A stretch of DNA of 64,000 nucleotides from Bacillus sp. HNG. GTDB taxonomy: Bacteria > Bacillota > Bacilli > Bacillales > Bacillaceae_L. The notes below the pieces were generated by a model. It made no database searches. It was not told where the DNA came from and worked only from the letters and a program-made list of their open reading frames with translations. The stretch is from positions 1 through 64,000 of the forward strand of contig NZ_QUQV01000004.1 of assembly GCF_003400205.1 (NCBI RefSeq). The letters run 5' to 3'. Of this stretch, positions 18,444 through 27,509 are shown one piece after another. How positions within the stretch are numbered: position 1 is the first letter of the stretch; every line of letters begins with the position of its first letter. The translations under genes were made by a program, and so were the position numbers.

Positions 18444-19307
18444 ATGTCCTTTATGACCGGGGGACTCGTCATGCTTCAGGAAATGCATGAAAACCTCCCA
18501 CCATCTGAAAAGAAAATAGCTTTATATATATTGGAAAACCCGCAGGAAACGATCACATTAACGGCCAGTGAGCTTGGAAAAAGAAGCTCAACAAGCAGTG
18601 CCGCTGTTATTCGACTTTGTAAATCACTCGATTTAAAAGGATTTCAGGATTTGAAACTGCGCATTGCAGGAGACCTGCAAAAGAAAAAAGCAACTGGCTT
18701 CCGCGATATTGAGCCGAATGAGTCAACATTGTCCATTATTGAAAAAATGACTGACAATAGCGTTCAAACCCTAAGGGAAACAGCCGAGTTGCTAAACAAT
18801 GAGGAGCTTGAGCGAGCGGTAGAAGTCCTGAAAAGAGCCGGGACGATTCACTTTTTCGGTGTGGGCGCATCAAGCATCATTGCCCAGGATGCTCAACAGA
18901 AGTTTTTGCGAATAAACAAAAAAGCAACAGCATTTCCAGATGTACATATGGCCGCAACTTTGGTTGCGAATGCTGGTGAAAATGATGCTGTTGTTGGGAT
19001 ATCTTTTTCAGGTGAGACGTTTGAGGTTGCAAAGATCCTTGAGCTTGCGAATAAAAAGGGTGCCCGTACAATCAGCTTAACGAAATATGGTTCTTCGCTT
19101 GTAACTGAGCAGGCAGATATTCGGCTGTACACTTCAGCTACCAGGGAACCAACATTTCGAAGTGGTGCCACTTCATCTAGAATCGCTCAGCTTCACGTGA
19201 TCGATATTCTTTTTATGAGTGTCGCTTCTCAGGCGTACGACCAAACAGTAAGACATTTAGATGAAACACGAGAAATGATCAATATCTTGCATGACCCAAT
19301 AAAATGA
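18444..19307 (+). CDS. murR: RpiR-family regulator MurR
   Basis: A 287-residue transcription factor with an N-terminal RpiR helix-turn-helix (about residues 1-75; ASELGKRSSTSSAAVIRLCKSL contains the recognition helix) and a C-terminal SIS sugar-phosphate domain (about 115-250, motif FFGVGASSIIAQDAQQKF). MurR repressors respond to MurNAc-6-phosphate, made here by MurK and AnmK, so the operon should be induced by its own pathway intermediate. ATG 18444 is chosen because AAGAGAG lies 9 bases upstream; ATG 18438 is possible. It closes the operon before a strong terminator. Confidence 0.88.
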   Translation: MSFMTGGLVMLQEMHENLPPSEKKIALYILENPQETITLTASELGKRSSTSSAAVIRLCKSLDLKGFQDLKLRIAGDLQKKKATGFRDIEPNESTLSIIEKMTDNSVQTLRETAELLNNEELERAVEVLKRAGTIHFFGVGASSIIAQDAQQKFLRINKKATAFPDVHMAATLVANAGENDAVVGISFSGETFEVAKILELANKKGARTISLTKYGSSLVTEQADIRLYTSATREPTFRSGATSSRIAQLHVIDILFMSVASQAYDQTVRHLDETREMINILHDPIK

Positions 19308-19330
19308 GACCAGAGATGGTCTCTTTTTTT
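19306..19330 (+). terminator. Terminator of the muropeptide operon
   Basis: GAGACCA-GAGA-TGGTCTC stem followed by seven T, overlapping the murR stop codon. Confidence 0.92.
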
Positions 19331-19382
19331 GTTTGGGGTTGTTGGTTGAAGAGGCTCGGGGGGCGAATCTTCTGAGGGAAGT

Positions 19383-19800
19383 ACTCCAGATGGTGGAGAG
19401 TAGTCAGTTCCCTAGAAAAATCCAATTAGTGTCACTCCAGCGGGCTTGGAGAGTAGTTAGTCTCCTAGAAAAAGGTAATTAGTGTCACTCCAGAGGCCTT
19501 GGAGGTTAGTCGGTCTCCTAGAAAAATCCAATTGATGGCATTCCAATAGGCTTTATGCTATCTTATTTTACTTTTTATTCCAAAAGCTATGTCATATCAT
19601 GCCTTTATGTGAAGGTTTTTTCCTAAAAAAACCAAAAGTGCGGTCATATAACACTTTTATATCATTGGTTTTACTAAAAATATCCAAAAGTCTTTACATA
19701 TCTCACTTTTATCTCATTGCTTTTTTCTGAAATATCCAATTGCCATGTGATATTAAACTTTATATTATATGGTTTCCCTTTATTATCCAAAATCCCTCCC
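19383..19800. repeat. Two adjoining tandem arrays with 51-53 bp period
   Basis: From 19383 to about 19550, units starting ACTCCAG/ATTCCAA at 19383, 19434, 19487 and 19540 carry a CTCCA...TGGAG hairpin and GAAAAATCCAAT linkers. From 19580 to 19800, a second AT-rich array has CCAAAAG/CCAAT starts at 19580, 19632, 19684, 19736 and 19787. Both share the A-tract plus ATCCAA linker and period of the array at 1-608, but the hairpin arms differ. No gene is present in 19331-20106. Confidence 0.85.
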
Positions 19801-20106
19801 ATATCCCAATTCCTAAAACCCCATCCAAATCCTGCTTATATACCTCGACATTTCCTTAAATCCCCCAAAAGCACACTCAAATAATACCTGTCTCTGAAAC
19901 ATAAAACTGACCTTTTGTATCACAATTTCAAAACTAACAAATAATATAATAATAATTAGAAAAAGTGTCCACTGGGTATAAACATTTGATGAATAGTGTG
20001 GTAAAGTATAAAGTATAAATGTTGATATAAAAGGGTTTGTAAAAACAACGTTGTATTTTTAGAGAGTACATTTGTGTTTTGCAAACATACAAAAGGAGGA
20101 TATTCC

Positions 20107-21294
20107 ATGTCGAAGGTGTTGGACTCATTTTTGCATGAAAATCTGGAGGATTTAAAGAAGAAAGGTCTTTATAATGTGATTGACCCTCTTCAAGGTGCAA
20201 ACGGACCTATCATCAAAATCAGTGGGAAGGAACTGATTAACCTTTCCTCTAACAACTACTTAGGCTTAGCTACGGATGAGCGCTTAAAAGAGGTAGCGAA
20301 GGAAGCAATTGATACGTATGGGGTTGGTGCAGGTGCGGTTCGGACCATCAACGGAACACTTGACCTTCATCTAAAACTAGAAGAAAAGCTTGCTGAGTTT
20401 AAGCACACGGAAGCAGCTATCTCATATCAGTCTGGATTTAATTGTAATATGGCAGCTATTTCTGCTGTTATGGATAAAAATGATGCGATTCTTTCTGATG
20501 AACTCAATCACGCGTCAATCATCGATGGATGCCGTCTTTCTAAAGCAAAAATCATCCGTTTTAACCACTCCGACATGGATGATTTACGCAAAAAAGCAAA
20601 AGAGGCAACTGGATCTGGTTTATATAACAAAGTTATGGTCATCACTGATGGTGTTTTCTCCATGGATGGTGATATTGCAAAACTACCTGAAATCGTACAA
20701 ATCGCTGAGGAATTTGACCTTATTACATATGTAGACGATGCCCACGGTTCAGGAGTATTAGGGAAAGGTGCGGGTACGGTTAAGCATTTTGGTCTTTCCG
20801 ACAAAGTTGATTTCCAAATTGGAACTCTCTCAAAAGCCATTGGTGTTGTTGGTGGGTATGTAGCGGGTAAAAAGGAGTTAATTGACTGGTTGAAGGTTCG
20901 AAGCAGACCATTCCTATTTTCTACTGCTGTGACACCTGCTGATGTTACTGCTGCTACAAAAGCAATCGAAATTTTAATGAGCAGTACAGAACTTCACGAC
21001 AAGCTATGGGATAATGCCAACTACTTCAAACAGCAATTAAAGGAACGCGGCTTTGATATTGGTCACAGCGAAACTCCAATTACACCTGTTATTGTTGGGG
21101 AAGAAGTGAAAACACAGGAATTCAGTAAGAGATTAATTGAAGAAGGCGTCTATGCTAAATCAATCGTATTCCCAACTGTCCCACAAGGAACAGGAAGGGT
21201 GCGTAATATGCCGACTGCGGCACATACAAAGGAAATGCTCGATCAAGCAGTAGCCATCTACGAAAAAGTTGGTAAGGAAATGAACATTATCTAA
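20107..21294 (+). CDS. kbl: Glycine C-acetyltransferase (2-amino-3-ketobutyrate CoA ligase)
   Basis: A 395-residue PLP enzyme of the alpha-oxoamine synthase family. It cleaves 2-amino-3-oxobutyrate with CoA to glycine and acetyl-CoA, the second step of threonine catabolism. Family landmarks are SSNNYLGLA near residue 47, [11 protein letters not shown] near 131, [11 protein letters not shown] near 208 and the PLP lysine in [12 protein letters not shown] near 243. ATG 20107 has AAAAGGAGG six bases upstream. The threonine dehydrogenase gene follows 25 bases later and supports Kbl over 8-amino-7-oxononanoate synthase (BioF). Confidence 0.93.
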   Translation: MSKVLDSFLHENLEDLKKKGLYNVIDPLQGANGPIIKISGKELINLSSNNYLGLATDERLKEVAKEAIDTYGVGAGAVRTINGTLDLHLKLEEKLAEFKHTEAAISYQSGFNCNMAAISAVMDKNDAILSDELNHASIIDGCRLSKAKIIRFNHSDMDDLRKKAKEATGSGLYNKVMVITDGVFSMDGDIAKLPEIVQIAEEFDLITYVDDAHGSGVLGKGAGTVKHFGLSDKVDFQIGTLSKAIGVVGGYVAGKKELIDWLKVRSRPFLFSTAVTPADVTAATKAIEILMSSTELHDKLWDNANYFKQQLKERGFDIGHSETPITPVIVGEEVKTQEFSKRLIEEGVYAKSIVFPTVPQGTGRVRNMPTAAHTKEMLDQAVAIYEKVGKEMNII

Positions 21295-21319
21295 GTCGAC
21301 AAACTCGGGGGAATGAATC

Positions 21320-22279
21320 ATGGAGAAAATTATTGTTACCGGAGCCCTGGGCCAGATTGGGTCAGAGCTTGTCACGAAGCTTCGCAAAGTGTATGGTGCT
21401 GATAATGTTGTAGCGACAGATATTCGAAAAACGGATTGTGAGGTTGTTCAATCTGGTCCATTTGAGCTTTTAGATGTAACAGATGGAAAAGCAATGTATG
21501 ACATTACGAGAAAATACGATGCTGATACGTTGATTCATTTAGCTGCATTGCTGTCTGCAACGGCAGAAGCAAAGCCGCTGTTAGCATGGAATTTAAACAT
21601 GGGCGGACTCGTCAATGCATTAGAGGTTGCTCGTGAGTTGCGTTGCCAATTTTTCACGCCAAGTTCAATCGGCGCTTTTGGTCCATCTACACCAAAGGAT
21701 GGAACCCCGCAGGATACGATTCAGCGTCCCACGACAATGTACGGTGTAAACAAGGTTTCAGGTGAATTACTTTGTGATTATTACAATCATAAGTTTGGCG
21801 TAGATACGAGAGGTTTGCGTTTTCCAGGACTCATCTCATATGTAACCCCACCTGGTGGCGGTACAACGGATTATGCAGTAGAAATATATTATGAAGCTCT
21901 GAAAAACAAAAGCTATACTTCTTATATTGCAGAAGGAACATATATGGATATGATGTATATGCCAGATGCGCTTCAAGCCATCATTGATTTGATGGAAGCT
22001 GATGAGTGCAAGCTGAAGCATCGAAATGCCTTTAATGTAACAGCTATGAGCTTTGCGCCAGAGGAAATTGCGGCAGAAATTAAGAAGCATATTCCGAAGT
22101 TTGAGATGACATACGCGGTAGACCCAGTTCGCCAAGCCATCGCAGAAAGCTGGCCAAATTCAATTGATGCCACAGCGGCAAAAGAAGAATGGGGCTTTAA
22201 GGCAAGGTACAATCTTGAAACAATGACAAAGGATATGCTTGATCAATTAAGTATGAAGTTTGTAAAAAACGCAGGATGA
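21320..22279 (+). CDS. L-threonine 3-dehydrogenase, SDR type
   Basis: A 319-residue NAD-dependent short-chain dehydrogenase/epimerase-fold enzyme that oxidises L-threonine to 2-amino-3-ketobutyrate. It has the Rossmann motif [10 protein letters not shown] at residue 8 and the catalytic YGVNK (Tyr and Lys) near residue 137, with [12 protein letters not shown] before it. This SDR type is unrelated to the zinc-dependent Tdh of E. coli and B. subtilis. Coupling to kbl in one operon indicates conversion of threonine to glycine and acetyl-CoA, avoiding release of the unstable intermediate. Confidence 0.92.
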   Translation: MEKIIVTGALGQIGSELVTKLRKVYGADNVVATDIRKTDCEVVQSGPFELLDVTDGKAMYDITRKYDADTLIHLAALLSATAEAKPLLAWNLNMGGLVNALEVARELRCQFFTPSSIGAFGPSTPKDGTPQDTIQRPTTMYGVNKVSGELLCDYYNHKFGVDTRGLRFPGLISYVTPPGGGTTDYAVEIYYEALKNKSYTSYIAEGTYMDMMYMPDALQAIIDLMEADECKLKHRNAFNVTAMSFAPEEIAAEIKKHIPKFEMTYAVDPVRQAIAESWPNSIDATAAKEEWGFKARYNLETMTKDMLDQLSMKFVKNAG

Positions 22280-22286
22280 ATAAATG

Positions 22287-22317
22287 AGGAGTATGGAGAA
22301 ATTCATACTCCTTTTTT
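22287..22317 (+). terminator. Terminator of the kbl-tdh operon
   Basis: AGGAGTATG...CATACTCCT stem followed by six T, immediately after the dehydrogenase gene. Confidence 0.9.
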
Positions 22318-22380
22318 AATGGGAAAAGAAGGGTATTCAATGTGCTGTAAGGAATAATTACGGGTAGAGGAGGTCATATC

Positions 22381-22740
22381 ATGGAATTTTATAAATTTGA
22401 TAAAAGTAGCGGTAAACAAATTCCACAGTTTGATTCTGATTTCGTTATGTCTCGTATTATTCAAACCAGTAAACCTGCCCATATTGGTTGTATGCATCTT
22501 GGGGAAAAGGGGATTGTCGGGTACCACCAAGCTACAGTGCCACAACTACTTTTAATAGTTAGTGGTGTAGGATATGTCCGAAATGAAAAAGATGAGTATG
22601 TGAAAGTTTTGCCTAGTGATGCTGTTTTTTGGGAACAGGATGAATGGCACGAAACGAAAACAGATACCGGATTAACTGCGATTGTCATTGAAAGTGAAGA
22701 ACTGAGTCCGTCATTGTTTATGCCGGTAAAGAAGCTTTGA
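22381..22740 (+). CDS. Cupin-domain protein
   Basis: A 119-residue single-domain cupin. The barrel is suggested by GYHQATVPQLLLIVSGVG near residue 47 (motif 1, reduced in histidines) and LPSDAVFWEQDEWHET near residue 78 (motif 2). Small cupins of this kind occur beside metabolic genes with varied binding or isomerase roles. It is separated from kbl-tdh by a terminator and from the NUDIX gene by 30 bases, so co-transcription with the latter is possible. Function unknown. Confidence 0.7.
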   Translation: MEFYKFDKSSGKQIPQFDSDFVMSRIIQTSKPAHIGCMHLGEKGIVGYHQATVPQLLLIVSGVGYVRNEKDEYVKVLPSDAVFWEQDEWHETKTDTGLTAIVIESEELSPSLFMPVKKL

Positions 22741-22770
22741 CAATACGGATAAGTGATAAGGGAGAAATTT

Positions 22771-23397
22771 ATGGGAGAGCAAGAAAGAATAAAGATTTTT
22801 GATGATCATAAGAACCTAATCGGTGTAGCTTCTCGGAGTGATGTACATAGAATTGGATACTGGCATGAAGTTTTTCATTGTTGGTTTATTCGTAATGAAG
22901 AGGGAATCGATTATATCTATTTACAGCTTCGAAGTAAAAATAAAAAGGACTATCCTAATCTATTAGATATTACTGCTGCTGGACATTTGTTAGCTGATGA
23001 AACAGTAGAGGATGGAGTAAGAGAAATTAAAGAAGAACTTGGGATAGATGTTGCTTTTGAGGAGTTAATAAAATTAGGTGTTCTTGATTATTCTGTTGTG
23101 CAAGAAGATTTTATTGATAAAGAATTAGCAAACGTTTTTTTATATAAGAGCAAAAATGACCTTGATGACTTTACTCTTCAAGTGGAAGAGGTTTCTGGAA
23201 TAGTGAAAGCTACATTTATTGATTTTTCCCAGCTTTGGTTTGGTGAAAAAGATGAAATCGAAATCAGTGGATTTGAAATAAAGAATGATGGGAAAAAGAA
23301 AAAAATTAACGAAAAAGTGAATAGGGATAGATTCGTTCCACATCAAGTTTCTTTTTATAAAGAAGTTATTCGAAAAATACACGAATACGTAGAATAA
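22771..23397 (+). CDS. NUDIX hydrolase, IDI-like subfamily
   Basis: A 208-residue protein with a complete NUDIX box (GHLLADETVEDGVREIKEEL pattern, GX5EX7REXXEEXGU) at about residues 71-93. The preceding layout (HRIGYWHEVFHCWFI) and length resemble the isopentenyl-diphosphate-isomerase-like NUDIX proteins of Bacillus that hydrolyse unknown pyrophosphates. The start is ATG 22771 with AAGGGAG six bases upstream; a GTG at 22753 is less well placed. Substrate unknown. Confidence 0.8.
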   Translation: MGEQERIKIFDDHKNLIGVASRSDVHRIGYWHEVFHCWFIRNEEGIDYIYLQLRSKNKKDYPNLLDITAAGHLLADETVEDGVREIKEELGIDVAFEELIKLGVLDYSVVQEDFIDKELANVFLYKSKNDLDDFTLQVEEVSGIVKATFIDFSQLWFGEKDEIEISGFEIKNDGKKKKINEKVNRDRFVPHQVSFYKEVIRKIHEYVE

Positions 23398-23416
23398 ATC
23401 TAAATAAAAAGCAAAA

Positions 23417-23448
23417 AGAGATAATTACCCAAAATGGTAGTTACCTCT
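23417..23448. terminator. Hairpin between convergent genes
   Basis: AGAGATAATTACC / GGTAGTTACCTCT imperfect stem between the NUDIX gene and the convergent M20 gene; no strong T tract on the plus strand. Confidence 0.5.
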
Positions 23449-23463
23449 TAATCGTTAAAAATA

Positions 23464-24618
23464 TCATTTTTCATTCGATAATCCTAAAATTAACTCTTTA
23501 TAGATTTCGAAGAATGCAAAGTAGTAATCTTTATAGACATATTCATCTGTTTTGTGTGCCATTTTTGTTTCGCCTGGACCAAACATCATGAAAGGGAAGT
23601 TTTCATCTTTACCTCTTAATAAGTTTGATGCATCTGTCACCCCAGGCGAACCTTTAACAGAAACTTCTAATCCTAAATGTTTTTTACCGAGTTCTTTAGC
23701 AAGTTCAACCATTTTAGAGTGTCCTGAAGTGAAGACGCTTGGTAGTGACATTGTTACTTCAACACCAATGTCAGAGCCCTTTTTATTGTATTTTTTAGCG
23801 GTTGTGTTGAAGATGTCAATCACTTCATCATTATTAAATTCTGGAATAGTTCGCACGTTTATTTCAGCAACTGCTTTTGCGGGAACTGAGTTTACTTGAT
23901 TCCCTGCATTAAAAATAGTTGTACTCATAACCAATTTATCCAGCACTTCATTTTTTCGACCATCGCCATTCAACTTTTCGTCTACCTCTAATAGATATTT
24001 CATTAATGGATTAATTGCGTTATACCCTTGGTCAGGCATAGAACTGTGTGCTGCTTCACCAATAGACGTTACACGCAAGTTAAGTGATCCTTTGTGGGAG
24101 TAAATAATCGTGTCATGAGAAGGTTCAGCTACCCATAGATAATCGACATCATCCATATAGCCTTCTTCATATAATTTTTTTGAACCTGCGCCACCGACTT
24201 CTTCACCAGTGGTTGCCATAAAACGGACAGTACCATTTTTTAGTTCATTATTCTCTTTGAGTTCAATCATCACTAAAGCAAGGTTTATTAAACCTGCTTT
24301 CATGTCATTTGTTCCTCGTCCGTATAATTTTCCGTCTCTTTCCGTCAATGTGAACGGATCTGAAGTCCACTCACTTTCATCACCAGGAGAAACGACATCC
24401 ATATGACCAGAAACACCGATGACTGGACTCCCGCTTCCAACTTCAGCCACTAAGTTAACACGAGTGTCTGTAACTGGAACGATTTTAGATTCAATGCCGT
24501 ATTCTGCAAATAAATCTTTCAAGTAATTTGCCACTTCAATTTCGTTTTCATTAATCGATTTGATCGCTATGATGTCAGATAAAATCTTTATCTTTTCCTC
24601 TTCTGTAAAAAGTTTAAT
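23464..24618 (-). CDS. M20 family ArgE/DapE-type deacylase, apparent AUU start
   Basis: A zinc peptidase/deacylase. GVSGHMDVVSPGD carries the first metal His and catalytic Asp, RGTNDMKAG the bridging Asp, and TTGEEVGGAG the catalytic Glu pair. The first GTG (24534) would give 356 residues, lacks a ribosome site and removes the first helix of the fold. The frame stays open upstream and encodes a typical N terminus (KLFTEEEKIKILSDIIAIKS). A GGAGGG site (24630-24625) sits exactly 6 bases before an in-frame ATT at 24618-24616, giving 384 residues. Either AUU initiates or the start codon was recently lost. Substrate unknown. Confidence 0.75.
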   Translation of the reverse strand: MKLFTEEEKIKILSDIIAIKSINENEIEVANYLKDLFAEYGIESKIVPVTDTRVNLVAEVGSGSPVIGVSGHMDVVSPGDESEWTSDPFTLTERDGKLYGRGTNDMKAGLINLALVMIELKENNELKNGTVRFMATTGEEVGGAGSKKLYEEGYMDDVDYLWVAEPSHDTIIYSHKGSLNLRVTSIGEAAHSSMPDQGYNAINPLMKYLLEVDEKLNGDGRKNEVLDKLVMSTTIFNAGNQVNSVPAKAVAEINVRTIPEFNNDEVIDIFNTTAKKYNKKGSDIGVEVTMSLPSVFTSGHSKMVELAKELGKKHLGLEVSVKGSPGVTDASNLLRGKDENFPFMMFGPGETKMAHKTDEYVYKDYYFAFFEIYKELILGLSNEK

Positions 24619-24751
24619 ACGAATCCCTCCATAATTGTATCTATCTTAATTAGAATACAATTTTATTTTACCCGAAGACTGCATTGAAAATATCGAAATT
24701 GCTTTTCATCTGATAGTGCTAGCGGCATGTCAGTTAAACAAAGACTTTTAG

Positions 24752-24795
24752 CCTGTATCATTGATTACTAAGTAAACTGATACAGGCTTTGTCTG
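24752..24795 (-). terminator. Hairpin downstream of the small spore-type gene
   Basis: AGCCTGTATCA...TGATACAGGCT arms, extended by ACAAAG/CTTTGT, lie just after the 48-residue gene on the minus strand. There is no clear T tract, so termination is uncertain. Confidence 0.45.
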
Positions 24796-24811
24796 ACAGT
24801 AGAAAATGGTG

Positions 24812-24958
24812 TTAATCGCGCATTGCCCCGGCTTCGCGGGAGGTTATGTCACCTTGTCCTTGACTGACATCCTTTTGGATTTCTTGTTTTACTTTCTGTG
24901 GATTGGTTCCCGCAACATCTGTCTGCATATTACTTTTTTTAGGTTGTTTTTGTGGCAT
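24812..24958 (-). CDS. Small gamma-type SASP-like protein (48 aa)
   Basis: An unlisted short gene with a textbook AGGAGG site and ATG at 24958. The 48-residue product is hydrophilic, rich in Gln, Lys and Asn, with a central TNPQKVKQEIQKDVSQGQG segment that recalls the repeat of gamma-type small acid-soluble spore proteins (TNAQQVRKQN...GQGQ in SspE). Only one such repeat is present. If correct it is a forespore-expressed amino-acid store; the resemblance is from memory and short. Confidence 0.6.
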   Translation of the reverse strand: MPQKQPKKSNMQTDVAGTNPQKVKQEIQKDVSQGQGDITSREAGAMRD

Positions 24959-25237
24959 TCGAATCCTCCTAAATTTGATTTACAAGGCTTAGTATTTACA
25001 TAAAGCGGTTATAAATTCGGGAATTCGTTAAAGGAGAGTCTTCTAATAAACATCAAATAAAGCGCGTGCATCAATACTCAGATAGCTTCCTGTTTATGGG
25101 TAAATGCTAATGTACGAGGTAGAGCATTCCTTTTTGTGAGGAATGTTTATTTTTATAATAATCAATAATATTTTATTGCAAAACGATAAATTTTATATTA
25201 GAATCAATATGAAAATGATTTAAAGAGGTGTTTTTTT

Positions 25238-25714
25238 ATGAAACGAGGATCAACGCTCTTTTTAAAGCTAGCTTTATTGATAATAGGAATCCTAGTTCTA
25301 GCCGTGGGTATATTTGGGTTGCTTTCACTAGTCGATAATCCAGTAAATCAAGATGATGCCTATATACTTTATCCGATTTTAATAGGTATATATGTATCTG
25401 GGATCCCGTTTTTCGTAGCATTGTATCAGGCTTATAAACTTATAAGCTATATTGACAAGAACCATGCCTTCTCAGGGTTGTCTGTCACGGCCTTAAAGAA
25501 AATCAAGTTCTGTGCGATGACATTTAGTGGATTATATGTTGTAATCTGGCCATTTCTTTTTCCCATAGCAAAGCTAGAAGATGCACCAGGTCTCGTCGTG
25601 TTCGGTATAGTCCCTATCTTTGCATCAATGGTTGTTGCCATATTTGCTGCTGTGCTCCAACGGCTACTACAAGAAGCAATTAATATTAAATCAGAAAACG
25701 ATTTAACAGTCTGA
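25238..25714 (+). CDS. DUF2975 membrane protein
   Basis: A 158-residue protein with four predicted membrane helices (about residues 10-30, 48-70, 90-112 and 120-142). It fits the DUF2975 family, which is commonly encoded directly upstream of a YozG-type Cro/CI regulator, as here (10-base gap). Such pairs are thought to form a membrane protein/regulator unit, but the signal is not known. AAAGAGGTG precedes the ATG. Confidence 0.75.
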   Translation: MKRGSTLFLKLALLIIGILVLAVGIFGLLSLVDNPVNQDDAYILYPILIGIYVSGIPFFVALYQAYKLISYIDKNHAFSGLSVTALKKIKFCAMTFSGLYVVIWPFLFPIAKLEDAPGLVVFGIVPIFASMVVAIFAAVLQRLLQEAINIKSENDLTV

Positions 25715-25724
25715 GGTGAAGATG

Positions 25725-25934
25725 ATGGCGATTATCATTCATATTGATGTGATGTTAGCAAAAAGGAAAATGAGCGTCACAGAACTTTCGCAAGAGGTTG
25801 GAATAACAATTGCTAACCTTTCTATATTGAAAAATGGTAAAGCAAAGGCGATTCGGTTTTCGACTTTAGAGGGGATCTGTAAGGCATTAAAATGTCAGCC
25901 CGGAGATATTTTAGAATTCCGGAGTGATGAATGA
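25725..25934 (+). CDS. YozG-type Cro/CI transcriptional regulator
   Basis: A 69-residue single-domain helix-turn-helix protein. ELSQEVGITIANLSILKNGK contains the HTH and CKALKCQPGDILEF closes the domain, as in YozG-like regulators. Start ATG 25725 is six bases after GAGGTG. Partner of the DUF2975 gene. Confidence 0.85.
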   Translation: MAIIIHIDVMLAKRKMSVTELSQEVGITIANLSILKNGKAKAIRFSTLEGICKALKCQPGDILEFRSDE

Positions 25935-25977
25935 ATACCTGTCCCCATGCCCATCTACAAAAAAGGAGGCACAATTG

Positions 25978-26778
25978 ATGAGAGCTTTAAGACAGCTTGT
26001 ACGTTTTGGATGGGAGCAAGCCCTATCCTGTTTGTTTCCTGTTGTTATTTTTGCTTCATTGGCGATTACTCAAGTAATCTCACTCCCCTTCTTACCTAGG
26101 TACGACTGGCTACTTATCATTTGTCTCTTCATGCAGTGGGTGATGGTGCGCTCTGGGCTTGAAACACGTGATGAACTAAAAGTTATTACCTTGTTCCACC
26201 TTATTGGTTTAGCGCTTGAAATCTTCAAGACACATATGGGGTCATGGTCATATCCAGAGGAAGGGATATTTAAAATTTTTGGAGTGCCTTTGTATAGCGG
26301 ATTCATGTATGCAAGTGTAGCAAGTTATCTTTGCCAGGCGTGGAGGAGGCTTAAGGTGGACCTAGTTAAGTGGCCACCGTTTTTGATAGTGGTACCTCTC
26401 GCAGCGGCGATCTATTTAAACTTTTTTACCCATCACTTTTGGGTGGACGTCCGTTGGTGGTTATCTGCTCTTGTGATTATTGTTTTTTGGAAATCATGGG
26501 TTACATACGAGGTTGGTGGAACTCGCTACCGTATGCCACTCGCACTTTCGTTTGTACTTATTGGATTTTTTATATGGATAGCTGAAAATATTGCGACATT
26601 TTTTGGAGCGTGGCAATATCCAAACCAAACTGAAGCATGGAGTCTCGTTCATCTTGGAAAGGTAAGTTCATGGCTTTTATTAGTGATTGTTAGCTTTCTA
26701 ATCGTAGCGACGTTAAAACTCGTTAAGGGGAAAAACTCTACAAGGGTTGTTACGGGTCAAACCGTTGGTCGAGGGTGA
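25978..26778 (+). CDS. DUF817 family membrane protein
   Basis: A 266-residue protein with about eight hydrophobic helices and conserved aromatic or charged pieces (ETRDELKVITLFHLIGLALEIFK, MGSWSYPEE, GVPLYSGFMYASV) typical of the DUF817 family. No biochemical role is established. ATG 25978 is used since AAAAGGAGG lies 8 bases upstream; the frame extends further 5' to 25924, overlapping the regulator gene, without a ribosome site. Confidence 0.8.
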   Translation: MRALRQLVRFGWEQALSCLFPVVIFASLAITQVISLPFLPRYDWLLIICLFMQWVMVRSGLETRDELKVITLFHLIGLALEIFKTHMGSWSYPEEGIFKIFGVPLYSGFMYASVASYLCQAWRRLKVDLVKWPPFLIVVPLAAAIYLNFFTHHFWVDVRWWLSALVIIVFWKSWVTYEVGGTRYRMPLALSFVLIGFFIWIAENIATFFGAWQYPNQTEAWSLVHLGKVSSWLLLVIVSFLIVATLKLVKGKNSTRVVTGQTVGRG

Positions 26779-26842
26779 ATGTGAAACATATGATTACAGA
26801 TGGAATTTCAATGGAGATTAAGAAAAGTTGAGGGCGTTTCAA

Positions 26843-27100
26843 ATGAAATTTATCTCTTTACTATTAATAGTATTTCAATCCGTAATTTTAATACTATGGG
26901 TTAAGAATTCGAGTTATTTATTTTCTAAAATAGGAATAATCATTTGGATCATTTCAATTATTATTGGTTTTATCTTGATTATGATGTTGAAAAATAAGAG
27001 TAGTATAATAAGAAATTTAATGATGCTATCCAATTGGTTTATGGTGTTTTTAGTTTTCGTTACGTTGTGTATTCATTTCATTACGAGTTCAATGCCATAA
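26843..27100 (+). CDS. Small hydrophobic membrane protein, unknown function
   Basis: An 85-residue protein made of three hydrophobic segments (about 3-22, 29-50 and 61-80) with short polar links. ATG 26843 follows a GAGGG site; TTG 26828 is an alternative. No family recognised and no operon partner beyond proximity to the DUF817 gene. Confidence 0.5.
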   Translation: MKFISLLLIVFQSVILILWVKNSSYLFSKIGIIIWIISIIIGFILIMMLKNKSSIIRNLMMLSNWFMVFLVFVTLCIHFITSSMP

Positions 27101-27223
27101 TATATTTTTCTTAAAATGTCCCACTGACCCATAAGTTGACTGCACATTGTACTAGTCCAATCGTGGATGTTATGTAAAAATAAGGTGAAACTAATTTTCA
27201 AGCACATCAGAGGGAGCGATAAT

Positions 27224-27442
27224 ATGATTGAGGGTTTAAAACGGATCAATGAGTTAGCGAAGAAAGCACGTGAAGAAGGACTAACACCCGCGGAAAAAGT
27301 GGAACAACAAGTACTACGTGAAGATTATTTGCGTGAAATTCGCGGTCAAGTAACTCATACTTTCTCATCATTAAAGGTGCTTGATCCACTTGGAAATGAC
27401 GTGACACCTGAAAAAGTGAAGAAATTAAAATCTGACGAATAA
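27224..27442 (+). CDS. DUF896 / UPF0291 family protein (YnzC-like)
   Basis: A 72-residue helical cytoplasmic protein matching the DUF896 pattern: RINELAKKAREEGLTPAEKVEQQ, LREDYLREIRGQV, then a variable tail. YnzC in B. subtilis belongs to the SOS-induced yneA operon; no LexA box was found upstream here. ATG 27224 follows GAGGGAGCG. Confidence 0.9.
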   Translation: MIEGLKRINELAKKAREEGLTPAEKVEQQVLREDYLREIRGQVTHTFSSLKVLDPLGNDVTPEKVKKLKSDE

Positions 27443-27467
27443 GACAAATACATTTTTATACGTAATC

Positions 27468-27500
27468 AAAAAGCTAGGGACCGAGCATCCCTAGCTTTCT
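27468..27500. terminator. Bidirectional terminator
   Basis: AAAGCTAGGGA / TCCCTAGCTTT perfect 11-bp stem between the convergent DUF896 and YhgE genes. Confidence 0.92.
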
Positions 27501-27509
27501 TCATGTACC

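Noticed and set aside
27101-27223. LexA box upstream of the DUF896 gene
   Set aside because: Looked for because ynzC is SOS-linked in B. subtilis; no GAAC-N4-GTTC site was found.
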